A stretch of 64,000 nucleotides of DNA from Asaia bogorensis (GCA_945897825.1 CAMDGX010000008.1:16967-80966); one strand, 5' to 3'. Positions 42,360 through 56,389 are shown, counted from the stretch's first letter. The notes: generated by a model from the letters alone, not told the origin. A program made the numbers and translations.

Positions 42360-42434
42360 GCCCCGATCTCGGGGCCGCTTTTCAGACGCTGATTTTCAGC
42401 GGCCCGGGTGGCTTTGGCCATCCGGGCCATTTTT
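42360..42434 (+). terminator. Three consecutive hairpins ending in an intrinsic terminator
   Basis: First, GCCCCGA-TC-TCGGGGC at 42360-42375 followed by CGCTTTT. Second, CGCTGA-TTT-TCAGCG at 42387-42401. Third, a 12-bp stem at 42401-42428 (GGCCCGGGTGGC, loop TTTG, one G-T pair) followed by ATTTTTC, a classical intrinsic terminator. They lie between the STAS gene and the Hpt gene, which point the same way. Confidence 0.8.
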
Positions 42435-42510
42435 CTTGCGGTGCTTGCGTATGCGCCCCGAGTTGCGCGAGTTTGGCGCCGCCGGTTTACGGGAGCAACG
42501 GAAGGACTGG

Positions 42511-42842
42511 ATGAGCGATCTTGGTTTTGCGACCCAACTGGCCGAAGACCTGTCGCCGGATGACCTGCGCATGGTGCTGTCGGTGTTTCGCACCGATGTG
42601 GAGCGGCTGACGGCCGCGCTTTCGGGGGCGGCGCAGGCCGGGGATGCGGCGGGATTCCGGCGCGCGGCGCATGGCTTGGCGGGGGCCGCGGGCGCGGTGG
42701 GGGCCGCGGCGCTGGAACGGGCCTGCCGGGCGGCGATGGAGGGGGATGGCCCGATTCCCGGCGCGATGCTGGAGATCGGCGCGGTGGCCAGGGTGGCGCT
42801 GGGCGACCTTGCGCGGATCCTGGCCGGGCTCGACGGCCAGCC

Positions 42843-42846
<4 letters not shown>
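42511..42846 (+). CDS. Hpt-domain phosphotransfer protein
   Basis: A 111-residue four-helix-bundle phosphotransfer protein. FRRAAHGLAGAAGAVGA carries the phospho-accepting His near residue 54, the standard Hpt motif. It relays phosphate between a hybrid kinase receiver and a response regulator. Start at 42511 with GGAAGGA upstream; an ATG at 42451 is in frame but lacks an SD. Its stop overlaps the ATG of the sigma-54 activator by 4 bp, so the activator is its probable target. A hybrid kinase that could feed it lies at 49009. Confidence 0.9.
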
Positions 42847-44381
<1,535 letters not shown>

Positions 44382-44421
44382 GCGGCGGTGGGTGGCGTTG
44401 CAGGATTCTTGAAAGCTTTGC

Positions 44422-44436
44422 GTGACATGTTGTCAC
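44422..44436. promoter_or_regulatory. Inverted repeat GTGACA-TGT-TGTCAC
   Basis: Perfect 6-bp arms with a 3-base spacer, ending two bases before the sigma-54 element at 44439. A dimeric regulator binding here would touch the polymerase site. Activators usually bind about 100 bp further upstream, so this may be a repressor site or the binding site of the activator in a close-range arrangement. Confidence 0.5.
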
Positions 44437-44438
44437 TG

Positions 44439-44454
44439 TGGTACACGGATTGCA
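44439..44454 (+). promoter_or_regulatory. Sigma-54 promoter upstream of the sugar transferase
   Basis: TGGTAC-N5-TTGCA, a full match to the TGGYAC-N5-TTGCW consensus with GG and GC correctly spaced. Transcription would start about 12 bp after, leaving a leader of about 75 bases before the sugar transferase ATG at 44541. The activator gene ends 58 bp upstream of the element. Confidence 0.8.
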
Positions 44455-44540
44455 TCTCAGTTCAAAATTGAAGACGCGCTGTCCGGTGGCGACGGGCAGA
44501 TTCGCGAATGGCTGCTGGCCGATGTCATGAAGGCGGACCG

Positions 44541-45323
44541 ATGACCGAGCCGACCCTGATTGCGCCCACCATGGCTAAGCCGCACGTGACTGCGCCTCAT
44601 TTGGCCGTTCCCGGCCCGACCCTGCAGGATCCCCTGATGTCTGAACGCAAGCGCGTCGCGGCCGCCTTGACGACCGAACAGTTCGTCGCGGTGGACTACA
44701 TCCCGCGCAGCGTTCTGGTGGCCAAGCGGGCGATGGACATCCTGGTCGCGGTGTTCGGGCTGTTGCTGACCGCGCCGCTGTGGCCGCTGGTGGCGCTGGC
44801 GATCCGGCTCGATTCGCCCGGGCCGGTGATCTACCGCCAGATGCGGGTGGGGCGGATGCGGGCGGACCGGACCGATGTGTTCATGATCCTGAAGTTCCGC
44901 TCGATGCGCGCCGATGCGGAGAAGGGCACCGGGGCGGTGTGGGCGCAGAAGCACGATCCGCGCATCACCCGGGTGGGGGCGTTCATCCGCAAGACGCGGC
45001 TCGACGAGTTGCCGCAGCTGATCAACGTGCTGCGCGGCGACATGTCGGTGGTGGGGCCGCGGCCGGAGCGGCCGGCGATGTATGGGCGGCTGGAGCAGGC
45101 GGTGCCGTTCTTCGCCGACCGCACCGCGGGGCTGCGCCCGGGGGTTACGGGGCTGACGCAGGTGGTTCAGGGCTACGACAACAGCGTGGAGGATGTGCGG
45201 CGCAAGGTGGGGTTCGATGCCGCCTATGCCATGCGGCTGGCGACGTTCCGCGGCTGGCTGGCCTCCGACATGTCGATCATGCTGCGCACGCTCAATGTGA
45301 TGGTGTCTGGCCGGGGGCAGTAG
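44541..45323 (+). CDS. Undecaprenyl-phosphate sugar phosphotransferase (initiating sugar transferase)
   Basis: A 260-residue small polyprenyl-phosphate hexose-1-phosphate transferase, the enzyme that begins exopolysaccharide assembly by moving a sugar phosphate onto undecaprenyl phosphate. Seen: one re-entrant helix ([20 protein letters not shown]), [22 protein letters not shown], the catalytic Asp-Glu in [15 protein letters not shown] and GPRPERP. A 45-residue N-terminal extension precedes the domain. Start at 44541. It lies behind a sigma-54 promoter and the activator gene, so EPS start is under that activator. The other glycan genes are at 6423-9882. Confidence 0.94.
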   Translation: MTEPTLIAPTMAKPHVTAPHLAVPGPTLQDPLMSERKRVAAALTTEQFVAVDYIPRSVLVAKRAMDILVAVFGLLLTAPLWPLVALAIRLDSPGPVIYRQMRVGRMRADRTDVFMILKFRSMRADAEKGTGAVWAQKHDPRITRVGAFIRKTRLDELPQLINVLRGDMSVVGPRPERPAMYGRLEQAVPFFADRTAGLRPGVTGLTQVVQGYDNSVEDVRRKVGFDAAYAMRLATFRGWLASDMSIMLRTLNVMVSGRGQ

Positions 45324-45445
45324 GGCGGCGGCCGGGCCCTGGCCCCGCGCCTTCCTTTTGCGCGGCGGGGGCCGATCTGGCATAGGGCGCTCTCCCTTGC
45401 GGCGCGCGTCGCGGCCGGGGGCTTTTCGCTGTCCGGGATGAACCG

Positions 45446-47359
45446 ATGATCTCCATGTTCCGCGCCTTCCTTGGCACCTGGGCGGCGAAGTTGTTCTTCG
45501 TCGCGCTGATCGGCGTGTTCGTGCTTTGGGGCGTGGGGGATGTGTTCACGAGCCGCACGACCGACCTGTCGGTGGCGACCGTCGGCGACAAGCGGATCGA
45601 GCTGGACGAGGTGAACGAGGCCTATCGCCGGCAGCTTTCGCAGGTGACGCGGATGCTGGGCGGGACGGTGGAGCCGACCATGGAGATGAAGCGCGGCGTG
45701 GCGGCGCAGGCGCTGGAGCGGCTGATCACCCAGGTTGCGGTGACGGCGGCGGTGGCGGACATGGGGCTGGTGGTGCCGGACGAGGCGCTGCGCCAGGCGG
45801 TGTGGGACACGCCGGCGTTCGCCGGGCCGGGCGGGCAGTTCGACCGCAACCAGTTCCAGGCGGTGCTGCGCAACAACGGGCTGAGCGAGCAGCGCTTCCT
45901 GGACATCATGCGCCAGGAGATCGCCCAGCGGCAGCTGCTGGCGACGGCGCGGGCGGGGGCGACGAGCCCGGAGGTGATGACGCGGCTGGTCTATGCGTTC
46001 CAGCAGGAGAAGCGCGTGGCGGAGATGGTGGAGCTGCGCTTCGATCGCGTGGCCCGCCCGGAGGCGCCGCCGCGGCTCGTGCTGGAGCGGTGGCATGCCA
46101 ACAACATCCTGCGCTTCTCCACCCCGGAATACCGCCGCATCCGTGCGGTGGTGCTGGCGCCGGAGCGGCTGGTGGCGGAGGTCGAGGCGGACGAGATTTC
46201 GATGCGCGCGGCCTATGCGGCGCGGTCGGCGGAGTTCAACCAGCCGGAGCGGCGCAGCGTGCAGGTGCTGTTGAGCCAGGACGAGGCGCGGGCGAAGGCG
46301 CTGGCGGACCGCTGGGCGGGCGGGGCGGACTGGGCGGCGATGCAGGCGGCGGCGAAGGAAGACGGGGCGGCGCCGGTGGAGCTGACCGATGCGGTGCAGG
46401 GCGAGATCCCGGCGCCCGAGCTGGCCGAGGCGATCTTCGCGGCGCCGGCCGAGACGGTGGCCGGGCCGGTGCGCAGCGCGCTGGGCTGGCACGTGGTGCG
46501 GGTGACGAAGGTGACGCCGGGCTCGACGCGCAGCTTCGAGGAGGTGCGGCCGCTGCTGGAGATCCAGGTGCGCAACGACAAGGCGGCGGACATTCTGTAC
46601 GACCGCGCCAACAAGGTGGATGACCTGCTGGCCGGCGGTGCGCCGCTGGAGGAGATGCCGGGGGACCTGGGCCTGGCCGGGGTGGCGGGCACGCTGGATG
46701 CGCGCGGGATCACTTCCGACGGCACGCCGGCGCCGATCCCGGGCAGCGACGAGTTGCGCGCCGCGCTGATCCAGGCGGTGTTCCGGGCGCAGAAGGGCGA
46801 GCCGCCGCGGCTGATCGAGGCGCCGCGCCGGCCGGGGGTGCTGTCGGGCTACTTCGCCTTCGATGTGGAGGAGGTGATGCCGCCGGCGCCGCGCCCGTAC
46901 GAGGAGGTGGCGGACGCGGTGCTGGAGGACTGGACCGAGGCGGAGATCCGCCGCACCCAGGAGGAGGCGGCCGCGCGGATGCTGGAGGCGATCAAGGGCG
47001 GGCAGAGCCTGGCCGATGCCGCGCTGGTGGCCGATGTGAAGGTGGTGCGCCTGCCGGAGATCAGCCGCGGGGCGCGGCCGGCCGAGGAGGTGCCGCTGCA
47101 GCTCGTGACGCCGCTGTTCGAGCTGAAGCCCGGCGAGCCGACCATGGCCGAGACGGCGGACGGTTTCGTGGTGGCGGTGCTGGCGGAGATCCAGCCGGCG
47201 ACGCCCGAGGCCGACCCGATCGGCTATGGCCAGGTGCGCGAGGCGCTGGGCGGGGCGATCGGCGACGACGTTCAGGCGGCGGTGACCGCGGGGCTGCGCG
47301 CGCGGGCGCGGCCGCAGGTGAACAAGACCATGGTCGACCGCATCGTCCAGCCGGATTAG
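45446..47359 (+). CDS. ppiD: Peptidyl-prolyl isomerase D (SurA N-terminal and parvulin domains)
   Basis: A 637-residue membrane-anchored periplasmic chaperone that helps outer-membrane and secreted proteins fold. Residues 12-32 are a single transmembrane anchor (AAKLFFVALIGVFVLWGVGD), then a SurA-N-like helical part (ERLITQVAVTAAVADMG) and a parvulin domain about 245-360 with VRSALGWHVVRV. Length is normal for PpiD. Start at 45446. trpE follows 28 bp later, a gene order known in related alphaproteobacteria. Confidence 0.93.
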   Translation: MISMFRAFLGTWAAKLFFVALIGVFVLWGVGDVFTSRTTDLSVATVGDKRIELDEVNEAYRRQLSQVTRMLGGTVEPTMEMKRGVAAQALERLITQVAVTAAVADMGLVVPDEALRQAVWDTPAFAGPGGQFDRNQFQAVLRNNGLSEQRFLDIMRQEIAQRQLLATARAGATSPEVMTRLVYAFQQEKRVAEMVELRFDRVARPEAPPRLVLERWHANNILRFSTPEYRRIRAVVLAPERLVAEVEADEISMRAAYAARSAEFNQPERRSVQVLLSQDEARAKALADRWAGGADWAAMQAAAKEDGAAPVELTDAVQGEIPAPELAEAIFAAPAETVAGPVRSALGWHVVRVTKVTPGSTRSFEEVRPLLEIQVRNDKAADILYDRANKVDDLLAGGAPLEEMPGDLGLAGVAGTLDARGITSDGTPAPIPGSDELRAALIQAVFRAQKGEPPRLIEAPRRPGVLSGYFAFDVEEVMPPAPRPYEEVADAVLEDWTEAEIRRTQEEAAARMLEAIKGGQSLADAALVADVKVVRLPEISRGARPAEEVPLQLVTPLFELKPGEPTMAETADGFVVAVLAEIQPATPEADPIGYGQVREALGGAIGDDVQAAVTAGLRARARPQVNKTMVDRIVQPD

Positions 47360-47387
47360 GCTCTGACATCGCCTTCGGAGAGTTTCG

Positions 47388-48917
47388 ATGAACGCCTCAC
47401 CCCCGCCCGGCTTTGCCGAGTTCCGTGCCGACTATGAGCAGGGGCGCGGGCGGCTGCTGTGGTCCAAGGGGGTGGCGGACCTGGAGACGCCGGTGGCGGC
47501 GTTCCTGAAGCTGGCGCATGGCAAGCCGAACACCTTCCTGCTGGAATCGGTCGAGGGCGGGGCGTCGCGCGGGCGGTATTCGATCATCGGGCTGGACCCG
47601 GACCTGATCTGGCGCTGCCGGGCCGGGCGGGCGGAACTGAACCGCGATGCGAGGGCGGCGCCGTTTGCCTTCGTGCCGGAGGCGCAGGGGCCGCTGGACA
47701 GCCTGCGCGTGCTGATTGCCGAGAGCCGGCTGGATGTGCCGGAGGGGCTGCCGCCGATGTGCGGCGGGCTGATCGGCTATCTCGGCTACGACATGGTCCG
47801 GCTGATGGAGGCGCTGCCGGACAAGAACCGCGATGACCTTGGCATCCCCGAGGGGCAGATGGCGCGGCCGAGCCTGTTCGCGATCTTCGACAACGTGAAC
47901 GACACGCTCACAATGGCAGCCCCGGTGTATCCGCGGCCCGGGGTGACGGCATTGCAGGCGTGGGAGGCGGCGCAGGCGCGGCTGGCGGAGGCGGAGGCGG
48001 CACTGGAGCGGCCGTTGCCGCACGGGGCGCCGCCGGTGGCGCTGCCGCCGATGGCCGAGCCGGATTCGACCTTCACGCGCGAGGATTTCCTCGCGGCCGT
48101 CGAGCGGTGCAAGGAATACATCCGCGCGGGCGATGCGTTCCAGGTGGTGGCGAGCCAGCGCTTCTCGGCGCCCTTCGTGCTGCCGCCGTTCTCGCTGTAT
48201 CGGGCGCTGCGGCGGATCAACCCGGCGCCGTTCCTGTTCTTCCTGGATTTCGGCGGGTTCTCGATCGTGGGCTCCTCGCCGGAGATCCTGGTGCGGCTGC
48301 GCGACGGCGCGGTGACGATCCGCCCGCTGGCGGGCACGCGCAGGCGCGGGGCGAACAACGAGGAGGACCAGAAGCTGGAGGCGGAGCTGCTGGCCGACCC
48401 GAAGGAGCGCGCGGAGCACCTCATGCTGCTCGACCTCGGGCGCAACGACGTGGGGCGGGTGGCGGAGATCGGCACGGTGAAGGTGACGGAAAGCTTCACC
48501 ATCGAGCGGTTCAGCCATGTGATGCACATTTCCTCCGAGGTGCAGGGCAAGCTGGCGCCGGGGCTGGAGGCGCTGGACGCGCTGGTGGCGGGGTTCCCGG
48601 CGGGGACGCTGTCGGGCGCGCCGAAGGTGCGGGCGATGGAGATCATCGAGGAGCTGGAGCCGGTGCGGCGCGGCATCTATGCCGGGTGCATCGGCTATTT
48701 CGCGCCGGACGGGTCGATGGATACCTGCATCGGGCTGCGCACCGCGGTGGTGAAGGACGGCACGATGTATGTGCAGGCCGGCGCCGGGGTGGTGGCGGAT
48801 TCGGTACCGGAGGCGGAATACGAGGAGACGCGGCAGAAGGCGCGGGCGCTGTTCCGCGCGGCCGAGGAGGCGGTGCGGTTTGCCGCCGGCAAGGGGGCGA
48901 ACGCCGGGCCGCGCTGA
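47388..48917 (+). CDS. trpE: Anthranilate synthase component I
   Basis: A 509-residue chorismate-using enzyme that makes anthranilate for tryptophan with the TrpG amidotransferase. Seen: LLESVEGGASRGRYS with the Leu-Leu-Glu-Ser tryptophan-feedback motif near residue 40, GLIGYLGYDM, FSIVGSSPEILVRL, RPLAGTRRRG, SGAPKVRAMEII and AGAGVVADSVPEAEYEET. Start at 47388, SD GGAGAG upstream. No trpG, trpD or trpC follows; a hybrid kinase gene comes next, so the usual trpEGDC order is broken here. Confidence 0.97.
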   Translation: MNASPPPGFAEFRADYEQGRGRLLWSKGVADLETPVAAFLKLAHGKPNTFLLESVEGGASRGRYSIIGLDPDLIWRCRAGRAELNRDARAAPFAFVPEAQGPLDSLRVLIAESRLDVPEGLPPMCGGLIGYLGYDMVRLMEALPDKNRDDLGIPEGQMARPSLFAIFDNVNDTLTMAAPVYPRPGVTALQAWEAAQARLAEAEAALERPLPHGAPPVALPPMAEPDSTFTREDFLAAVERCKEYIRAGDAFQVVASQRFSAPFVLPPFSLYRALRRINPAPFLFFLDFGGFSIVGSSPEILVRLRDGAVTIRPLAGTRRRGANNEEDQKLEAELLADPKERAEHLMLLDLGRNDVGRVAEIGTVKVTESFTIERFSHVMHISSEVQGKLAPGLEALDALVAGFPAGTLSGAPKVRAMEIIEELEPVRRGIYAGCIGYFAPDGSMDTCIGLRTAVVKDGTMYVQAGAGVVADSVPEAEYEETRQKARALFRAAEEAVRFAAGKGANAGPR

Positions 48918-49008
48918 GCTTTGGGCCGCGCGCTGCCGGCCGGGCGGGGGTTTCCGCCGTTCGTAGCGGGGGCGAGGGGAGGCTGAGCCTTCCCGCGTCG
49001 AGGTCTTC

Positions 49009-52000
49009 GTGGAGCAACCCACCGGGGTCATGGATTTGTCGGACGCCGCGGCGCCAGCTTCCCGGTCGGAGGCATCCAAATCGGGTGGGGGCCAGCCCGG
49101 CCCCGTCGGGGATGGGCGGCGGCTGCGCGTGAACGGTGCCGTGCCGGGAACGCTGGGGTCCACTGTGCCGGCGCCGCGGCGGCGCAGCCCGTTTCGCGCC
49201 TCCTATGCGTTTGCCATGCTGATTGGGGTGGCGATCTGCCTGACCTGGGGCAGCGTGTATGTTCATCTGCTGCGCGAGTATCGGCAGACCAGCTTCGATG
49301 CGATGCAGAAGGCGCGCAACACCGCCTATGGCTTCGCGGAGAACCTGGAACGGAGCTTCGAGGCGCTGGACCAGAGCCTGTTGTTCCTGCGGGAAAGCTA
49401 TCTGCGCGATCCCGGCGGGTTCGACCTGGTGGCGCTGAGCCGCGGGCCGGTGCTGGGGCGGCGGCAGGTGCAGGTGACGCTGGTCGACGGCGAGGGGCAG
49501 ACGCTGGCGAGCAGCATCGGTGCCGCCGCGCGGATCGACCTGGCGGAGAGCGAGCAGGCCTGGCTGCGCGCCGGGGGGGATGACCGGCTGCTGCTGGGCC
49601 CGCCGCTGCGCGTCCGCGCCAGCGGGCGGTGGTCGGTGAACGTGATGCGGCGCATCGTCGCGCCGGACGGCCGGACGCTGGGGGCGATCGTGGCGACGCT
49701 GGCGGCCGAGGAGCTGACCCGCTTCACCGAGGCGCTGGATGTCGGCGAGGCGGTGATGCTGGTGGTGGGGGCCGACAGCGTGGTGCGCGCCCGCATGCCG
49801 CCGGTGCCGGGGGCGATCGGCCAGACCTATGCCGGCAGCGAGGCGGTGCCGATCACCGCGGGGGCGGAGGCGCAGGGGGCGTTTCGCGGGGCGGGCGGCA
49901 TCGACGATGTGGATCGCATCGGCAGCTGGCGGCGGCTGCGCAACTATCCGCTGGTGGTGATGATCGGCATCGAGAGCACCGACGTGTTCGCCAGCTTCCG
50001 GCGCCACCGGCTGCAGTTCGTCGGCGCCGGGCTGCTGATGACGGTGGGCGTGATCGGCGTGGGCGGCCTGGTGCAGCGCCAGCACCACCGGTTGCTTGCA
50101 TCGCAGCAGGCGCTGACGGCGACGCTGCAGAACATCAGCCAGGGCATCATGATGATCGATGCCGAAGGGCAGGTGCCGGTGATGAACCAGCGCGCGGTTG
50201 CGCTGCTCGACCTGCCGCCGGAGCTGGTGCAGATGAACCCGTCGTTCCGGGACATCGTGCAGTGGCAGATGGACAACGGCGAGTTCGGGCCGGCGGGGCG
50301 GGTGGATGCCTCGGTGATGCGGTTCCTGGAGATCGGCGACCTCTCCGCGCAGAACGCCAATTTCGAGCGCACGCGGCCGAACGGCGTGGTGCTGGAGGTG
50401 CGCACCGAGCGGCTGCCGGATGGCGGCGCGGTGCGGACCTACACCGACATCACCGAGCGGCGGCGCAACGAGCGGGCGCTGGCGGCGGCGCGCGATGCGG
50501 CGGAGGCGGCGGGGCGGGCGCGCAGCGAGTTCCTGGCGGTGATGAGCCACGAGATCCGCACGCCGATGAACGGCATCATCGGCGTGGCTGGGCTGCTGCA
50601 GGACATGCCGCTGGGGACGACCGAGAAGCACTATGTGCGGATCATCCTGGATTCCGGCCAGCACCTGCTGCAGCTGATCAACGACATCCTGGATTTCTCG
50701 CGGCTGGATGCGGGGCGGCTGGAGCTGGAGGAGACGGCGTTTGATGTGCGCGAGGTGGTGCGCGACTCGGTCGAGCTGATGTCGGCGGAGGCGACGGCGA
50801 AGGGGCTGGTGCTCGGGCTGGACGTGGCGGAGGACGTGCCGGTGCGGGCGGTGGGCGATGCGCATCGGCTGCGCCAGGTGCTGCTGAACCTGATCGGCAA
50901 CGGCATCAAGTTCACCGCCGAGGGGTCGGTGCGGGTTGCGGTGCGGCTGGTGCGCAGCGAGGGGGCGGCGGTGCGGCTGGGATTCACCGTCGCCGATACC
51001 GGGATCGGCATTCCGCCCGAGGCGCAGGGCAAGCTGTTCACCGAGTTCACCCAGGTGGACAGCTCGATCTCGCGGCGGTTCGGCGGCAGCGGGCTGGGGT
51101 TGGCGATCTGCCGGCGGCTGGTGGAGCGGATGGGCGGGACGATCGGGGTCGAGAGCGTGGCGGGTGCGGGGAGCAGCTTCCATTTCGATGTGCTGCTGAC
51201 GGTGCCGCGCAGCGAGGTGGCGCGCGTGGCGCCGCTGGCGGAGCCGGTGGCAAAGACTGCGCCACGGCAGATCCTGATCGCCGAGGACAACGCGACCAAC
51301 CGGCTGGTGGCCACGCGCATGCTGGAGCGCATGGGCCATCGCGTGGAGGCGGTGGAGAACGGGCGCGAGGCGGTCGAGGCGGTGCAGCGCGGGGGCTTCG
51401 ACCTGGTGCTGATGGACGTGATGATGCCGGAGATGGACGGGCTGGCGGCGACCGAGGCGATCCGGCGGTTGCCAGGAGAGGTGGCGCGCATTCCGATCAT
51501 CGGGCTGACCGCGAACGCCATGGCCTCCGACCAGGAGCGGTGCCTGGCGGCGGGAATGACGCATTTCGAGACCAAGCCGATCAGCGCGGCGCGGCTGGGG
51601 GCGGCGATCGGGCAGGTGCTCGGGCAGGGCGGGTCGGCCGGCGTGGTGGAGCGCGGGGAAGCGGCCCCCGAGGCCGTACCGGTGGCGGTGCCGGTGCCGC
51701 GATCGCAGGCGCAACAGGAACCACTGCCTGACCTGGGGCGCGCGACGCCCGGCTTCGATCCGGCGCGGCTGGTGGCGCTGGCGGGCGAGATCGGTGCGGG
51801 GCCGGCGGGCGATGTGGTGCGCCAGTTCGGCGGCGATGCGCTGCGCCAGCTGGAGGACATGCGCGACCTGGCGGCCGCCGGGCGGATGGACCTGCTGGGT
51901 CACCAGGCGCGGCTGGTGGCGCGGGCGGCGCGGACGGTGGGGCTGGTGCCGCTGGGAGATGCGGCGGCGGCGATCCTGGAGGACGTGGTGGCCGGCCGCT

Positions 52001-52098
52001 ACGACGGGCTGCCGGCGAAGGTGGACGGGCTGGAGCCGCTGGTGCTCGCCGGCATGGACGCGCTGCGGCGCTGGCAGATGCCGGCCCAAGGGGGTTGA
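49009..52098 (+). CDS. Hybrid sensor histidine kinase with receiver and Hpt domains
   Basis: A 1029-residue membrane kinase. Transmembrane helices at about 65-87 and 337-356 frame a periplasmic CACHE-like sensor. Then comes a PAS-type domain ([19 protein letters not shown]), HisKA with phospho-His in [13 protein letters not shown] (about 514), HATPase with [11 protein letters not shown], and [12 protein letters not shown], a receiver with phospho-Asp in [13 protein letters not shown], and a C-terminal Hpt-like bundle with a His in [15 protein letters not shown] at 49009 is used; an ATG at 49030 is possible. It stands between trpE and tpiA, an unusual place. The signal and target are unknown. 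Confidence 0.93.
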   Translation: MEQPTGVMDLSDAAAPASRSEASKSGGGQPGPVGDGRRLRVNGAVPGTLGSTVPAPRRRSPFRASYAFAMLIGVAICLTWGSVYVHLLREYRQTSFDAMQKARNTAYGFAENLERSFEALDQSLLFLRESYLRDPGGFDLVALSRGPVLGRRQVQVTLVDGEGQTLASSIGAAARIDLAESEQAWLRAGGDDRLLLGPPLRVRASGRWSVNVMRRIVAPDGRTLGAIVATLAAEELTRFTEALDVGEAVMLVVGADSVVRARMPPVPGAIGQTYAGSEAVPITAGAEAQGAFRGAGGIDDVDRIGSWRRLRNYPLVVMIGIESTDVFASFRRHRLQFVGAGLLMTVGVIGVGGLVQRQHHRLLASQQALTATLQNISQGIMMIDAEGQVPVMNQRAVALLDLPPELVQMNPSFRDIVQWQMDNGEFGPAGRVDASVMRFLEIGDLSAQNANFERTRPNGVVLEVRTERLPDGGAVRTYTDITERRRNERALAAARDAAEAAGRARSEFLAVMSHEIRTPMNGIIGVAGLLQDMPLGTTEKHYVRIILDSGQHLLQLINDILDFSRLDAGRLELEETAFDVREVVRDSVELMSAEATAKGLVLGLDVAEDVPVRAVGDAHRLRQVLLNLIGNGIKFTAEGSVRVAVRLVRSEGAAVRLGFTVADTGIGIPPEAQGKLFTEFTQVDSSISRRFGGSGLGLAICRRLVERMGGTIGVESVAGAGSSFHFDVLLTVPRSEVARVAPLAEPVAKTAPRQILIAEDNATNRLVATRMLERMGHRVEAVENGREAVEAVQRGGFDLVLMDVMMPEMDGLAATEAIRRLPGEVARIPIIGLTANAMASDQERCLAAGMTHFETKPISAARLGAAIGQVLGQGGSAGVVERGEAAPEAVPVAVPVPRSQAQQEPLPDLGRATPGFDPARLVALAGEIGAGPAGDVVRQFGGDALRQLEDMRDLAAAGRMDLLGHQARLVARAARTVGLVPLGDAAAAILEDVVAGRYDGLPAKVDGLEPLVLAGMDALRRWQMPAQGG

Positions 52099-52166
52099 AG
52101 ATGGGGGGCTTGAAGGTGGGCGAGGAAGGTTCGATACCCGGTCGGTCAAACCGAGGGAGGCAGGGG

Positions 52167-52904
52167 ATGCGCCAGCTGATCGCCGGCAACTGGAAGATGA
52201 ACGGGTCGCGCGCCATGGCGGGCGCCTTGGCCGAGGCCCTGCGGGGCGCGGCGGGCGCGGGGCTGGGCTGCGACCTGCTGGTGTGCCCGCCCGCGACGCT
52301 GGTGGGGTTCGTCGCCGAGTCGCTGCGCGGCAGCGCGGTTGCGGTGGGCGGGCAGGATTGCCATGCCAAGGCCACCGGCGCGCATACCGGCGACATCGCG
52401 GCGGCCATGCTGCGCGATTGCGGCGCGACCCATGTAATCCTGGGCCATTCGGAGCGGCGGGCCGACCATGGCGAGACCGACGCGCAGGTGCGCGCCAAGG
52501 TGGCGGCGGCGGTGGCGGCCGGGCTTGTGCCGGTGGTGTGCGTCGGCGAGACCGAGGCGCAGCGCGTGGCGGGCGAGCAGGACGCGGTGGTGGCGGCGCA
52601 GCTTGCCGGCAGCCTGCCGGACGGGTTCGCGGGCGTGGTCGCCTACGAGCCGGTCTGGGCGATCGGCACCGGGCGCACGCCGACGGAGGCCGATGTGGCG
52701 GCGATGCACCTGCACATCCGCAAGACCCTCGCCGGGCGCTTCGGCGCGGGAGGGGCGGGGGTGGCGATCCTGTATGGCGGGTCGGTCAAGCCGTCGAACG
52801 CCGCGGCGCTGCTAGCGCTGCCGGAGGTCGGCGGGGCGCTGGTGGGCGGGGCGAGCCTGGTGGCCGAGGACTTCCTGGGCATCGCGCGCGCGGCGCGGGC
52901 GTAG
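52167..52904 (+). CDS. tpiA: Triosephosphate isomerase
   Basis: A 245-residue TIM-barrel enzyme interconverting dihydroxyacetone phosphate and glyceraldehyde 3-phosphate. Seen: [12 protein letters not shown] with Asn and Lys of the active site, ILGHSERR with the catalytic His, [11 protein letters not shown] with the catalytic Glu, and [11 protein letters not shown] for phosphate binding. Length is normal. Start at 52167 behind GGGAGG. Start of the block tpiA-secG-pyrG. Confidence 0.98.
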   Translation: MRQLIAGNWKMNGSRAMAGALAEALRGAAGAGLGCDLLVCPPATLVGFVAESLRGSAVAVGGQDCHAKATGAHTGDIAAAMLRDCGATHVILGHSERRADHGETDAQVRAKVAAAVAAGLVPVVCVGETEAQRVAGEQDAVVAAQLAGSLPDGFAGVVAYEPVWAIGTGRTPTEADVAAMHLHIRKTLAGRFGAGGAGVAILYGGSVKPSNAAALLALPEVGGALVGGASLVAEDFLGIARAARA

Positions 52905-55054
<2,150 letters not shown>

Positions 55055-55055
<1 letters not shown>

Positions 55056-55186
55056 AGGAAGAGTCTTCTTTTTGTGAACAAAAAGAAGCAAAAAAACTTC
55101 ATCCATTTGCGCGCGGCTGGCGCGGGTTGCAAATGGATGAAAGTTTCTTTGCTTCTTTCTTTTCAAAGAAAGAAGATTCTTGCTTT
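55055..55186. repeat. Multi-hairpin intergenic repeat, copy C
   Basis: Third copy of the element. It opens AAGGAAGAGTCTTC at the pyrG stop codon. The left arm hairpin is CTTCTTTTTGTGAACAAAAAG, split as CTTCTTTTTGTG and AACAAAAAGAAG. The right arm hairpin is CTTCTTTCTTTTC with AAAGAAAGAAG. Between them AAACTTCATCCATTTGC pairs with GCAAATGGATGAAAGTTT. It ends 12 bp before the likely kdsA ATG, so it fills the whole gap between two genes of the same direction. Confidence 0.9.
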
Positions 55187-55197
55187 TGGCTGATCCG

Positions 55198-56016
55198 ATG
55201 AGCGTCGGCATCGGCAATCTGCAGCTTGGCAACGACCGGCCCCTGGTGCTGATTTCGGGCCCCTGCCAGATCGAGAGCCGCGACCACGCGATGGAAGTGG
55301 CGGGCGGGTTGGTCGAGATGTGCGCGCAGGCGGGGATCGGGCTGATCTTCAAGAGCAGCTACGACAAGGCCAACCGCACCAGCGCCACGGCGGCGCGCGG
55401 CATTGGCATGGACAAGGGGCTGGCGATCCTGGCCGAGGTGCGCACCCGGTTCGGCTGCCCGGTGCTGACCGACGTGCATGCGCCCGAGCATTGCGCCCCG
55501 GCGGCGCAGGCGGTGGACGTGTTGCAGATCCCGGCCTTCCTGTGCCGGCAGACCGACCTGCTGCTGGCGGCCGGCGAGACCGGGGCGGCGGTGAACGTGA
55601 AGAAGGGGCAGTTCCTGGCGCCGTGGGACATGGTGAACGTGGCGGCCAAGATCGCATCCACAGGGAACGGGCGCATCCTGCTGTGCGAGCGGGGCACCAG
55701 CTTCGGCTACAACACGCTGGTGTCGGATCTGCGCGGCCTGCCGATCATGGCGCGCACCGGCTATCCCGTGGTCTTCGACGCGACGCATTCGGTGCAGCAG
55801 CCGGGCGGGCAGGGCACGTCCTCCGGCGGGCAGCGCGAGTTTGCGCCGGTGCTGGCGCGCGCGGCGGTGGCCGTTGGGGTGGCGGCGGTGTTCATCGAGG
55901 CGCATCCCGACCCTGACACGGCGCCGAGCGACGGGCCGAACATGATCGCGCTGCGCGAGATGCCGGCGCTGATTGCCCGGCTGATGGCGTTCGACGCCCT
56001 GGCCAAGGGCGCCTGA
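55198..56016 (+). CDS. kdsA: 3-deoxy-D-manno-octulosonate 8-phosphate synthase
   Basis: A 272-residue enzyme joining phosphoenolpyruvate and arabinose 5-phosphate to Kdo-8-phosphate for lipopolysaccharide. Seen: [84 protein letters not shown] and [23 protein letters not shown] and the ERGTSFGYN loop suggest the metal-dependent or mixed class is set by the Cys in SGPC. The ATG at 55198 is preferred. A TTG at 55180 would lie inside repeat copy C. Confidence 0.96.
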   Translation: MSVGIGNLQLGNDRPLVLISGPCQIESRDHAMEVAGGLVEMCAQAGIGLIFKSSYDKANRTSATAARGIGMDKGLAILAEVRTRFGCPVLTDVHAPEHCAPAAQAVDVLQIPAFLCRQTDLLLAAGETGAAVNVKKGQFLAPWDMVNVAAKIASTGNGRILLCERGTSFGYNTLVSDLRGLPIMARTGYPVVFDATHSVQQPGGQGTSSGGQREFAPVLARAAVAVGVAAVFIEAHPDPDTAPSDGPNMIALREMPALIARLMAFDALAKGA

Positions 56017-56050
56017 TCCCAACATCCTGAATCCAAAGAGGAAACGAACC

Positions 56051-56389
56051 ATGCAGATGATCGATCATGCCGTCGGCGACGGCGCCGAGGCGACCGCGGG
56101 CCAGACCGTGACCGTGCACTACACCGGCTGGCTGTTCGAGGACGGCGCGGCTGACAACAAGGGCAGCAAGTTCGACAGCTCGCGCGACCGGGGCGATCCG
56201 TTCGTGTTTCCGCTCGGGGCTGGGCGGGTGATTGCCGGGTGGGACCAGGGCGTTGCCGGCATGAAGGTCGGCGGGCAGCGCACGCTGATCATCCCGCCGG
56301 AGATGGGCTACGGCGCGCGCGGCGCCGGCGGTGTGATCCCGCCGAACGCGACGCTGGTGTTCGACGTGGAGTTGCTGGCGGTCGGCTGA
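56051..56389 (+). CDS. FKBP-type peptidyl-prolyl isomerase
   Basis: A 112-residue single FKBP domain: [72 protein letters not shown] and LVFDVELL, all canonical active-site elements. There is no signal peptide, so it is cytosolic. It speeds cis-trans proline isomerisation during folding. It follows kdsA by 34 bp with GAGGAAACG as SD, and is probably co-transcribed. The next gene is a chemoreceptor. Confidence 0.95.
   Translation: MQMIDHAVGDGAEATAGQTVTVHYTGWLFEDGAADNKGSKFDSSRDRGDPFVFPLGAGRVIAGWDQGVAGMKVGGQRTLIIPPEMGYGARGAGGVIPPNATLVFDVELLAVG

Noticed and set aside
52129..52142. GGTTCGATACCCGG, a tRNA T-loop-like string before tpiA
   Set aside because: No matching acceptor stem, D-arm or anticodon arm could be found around it.
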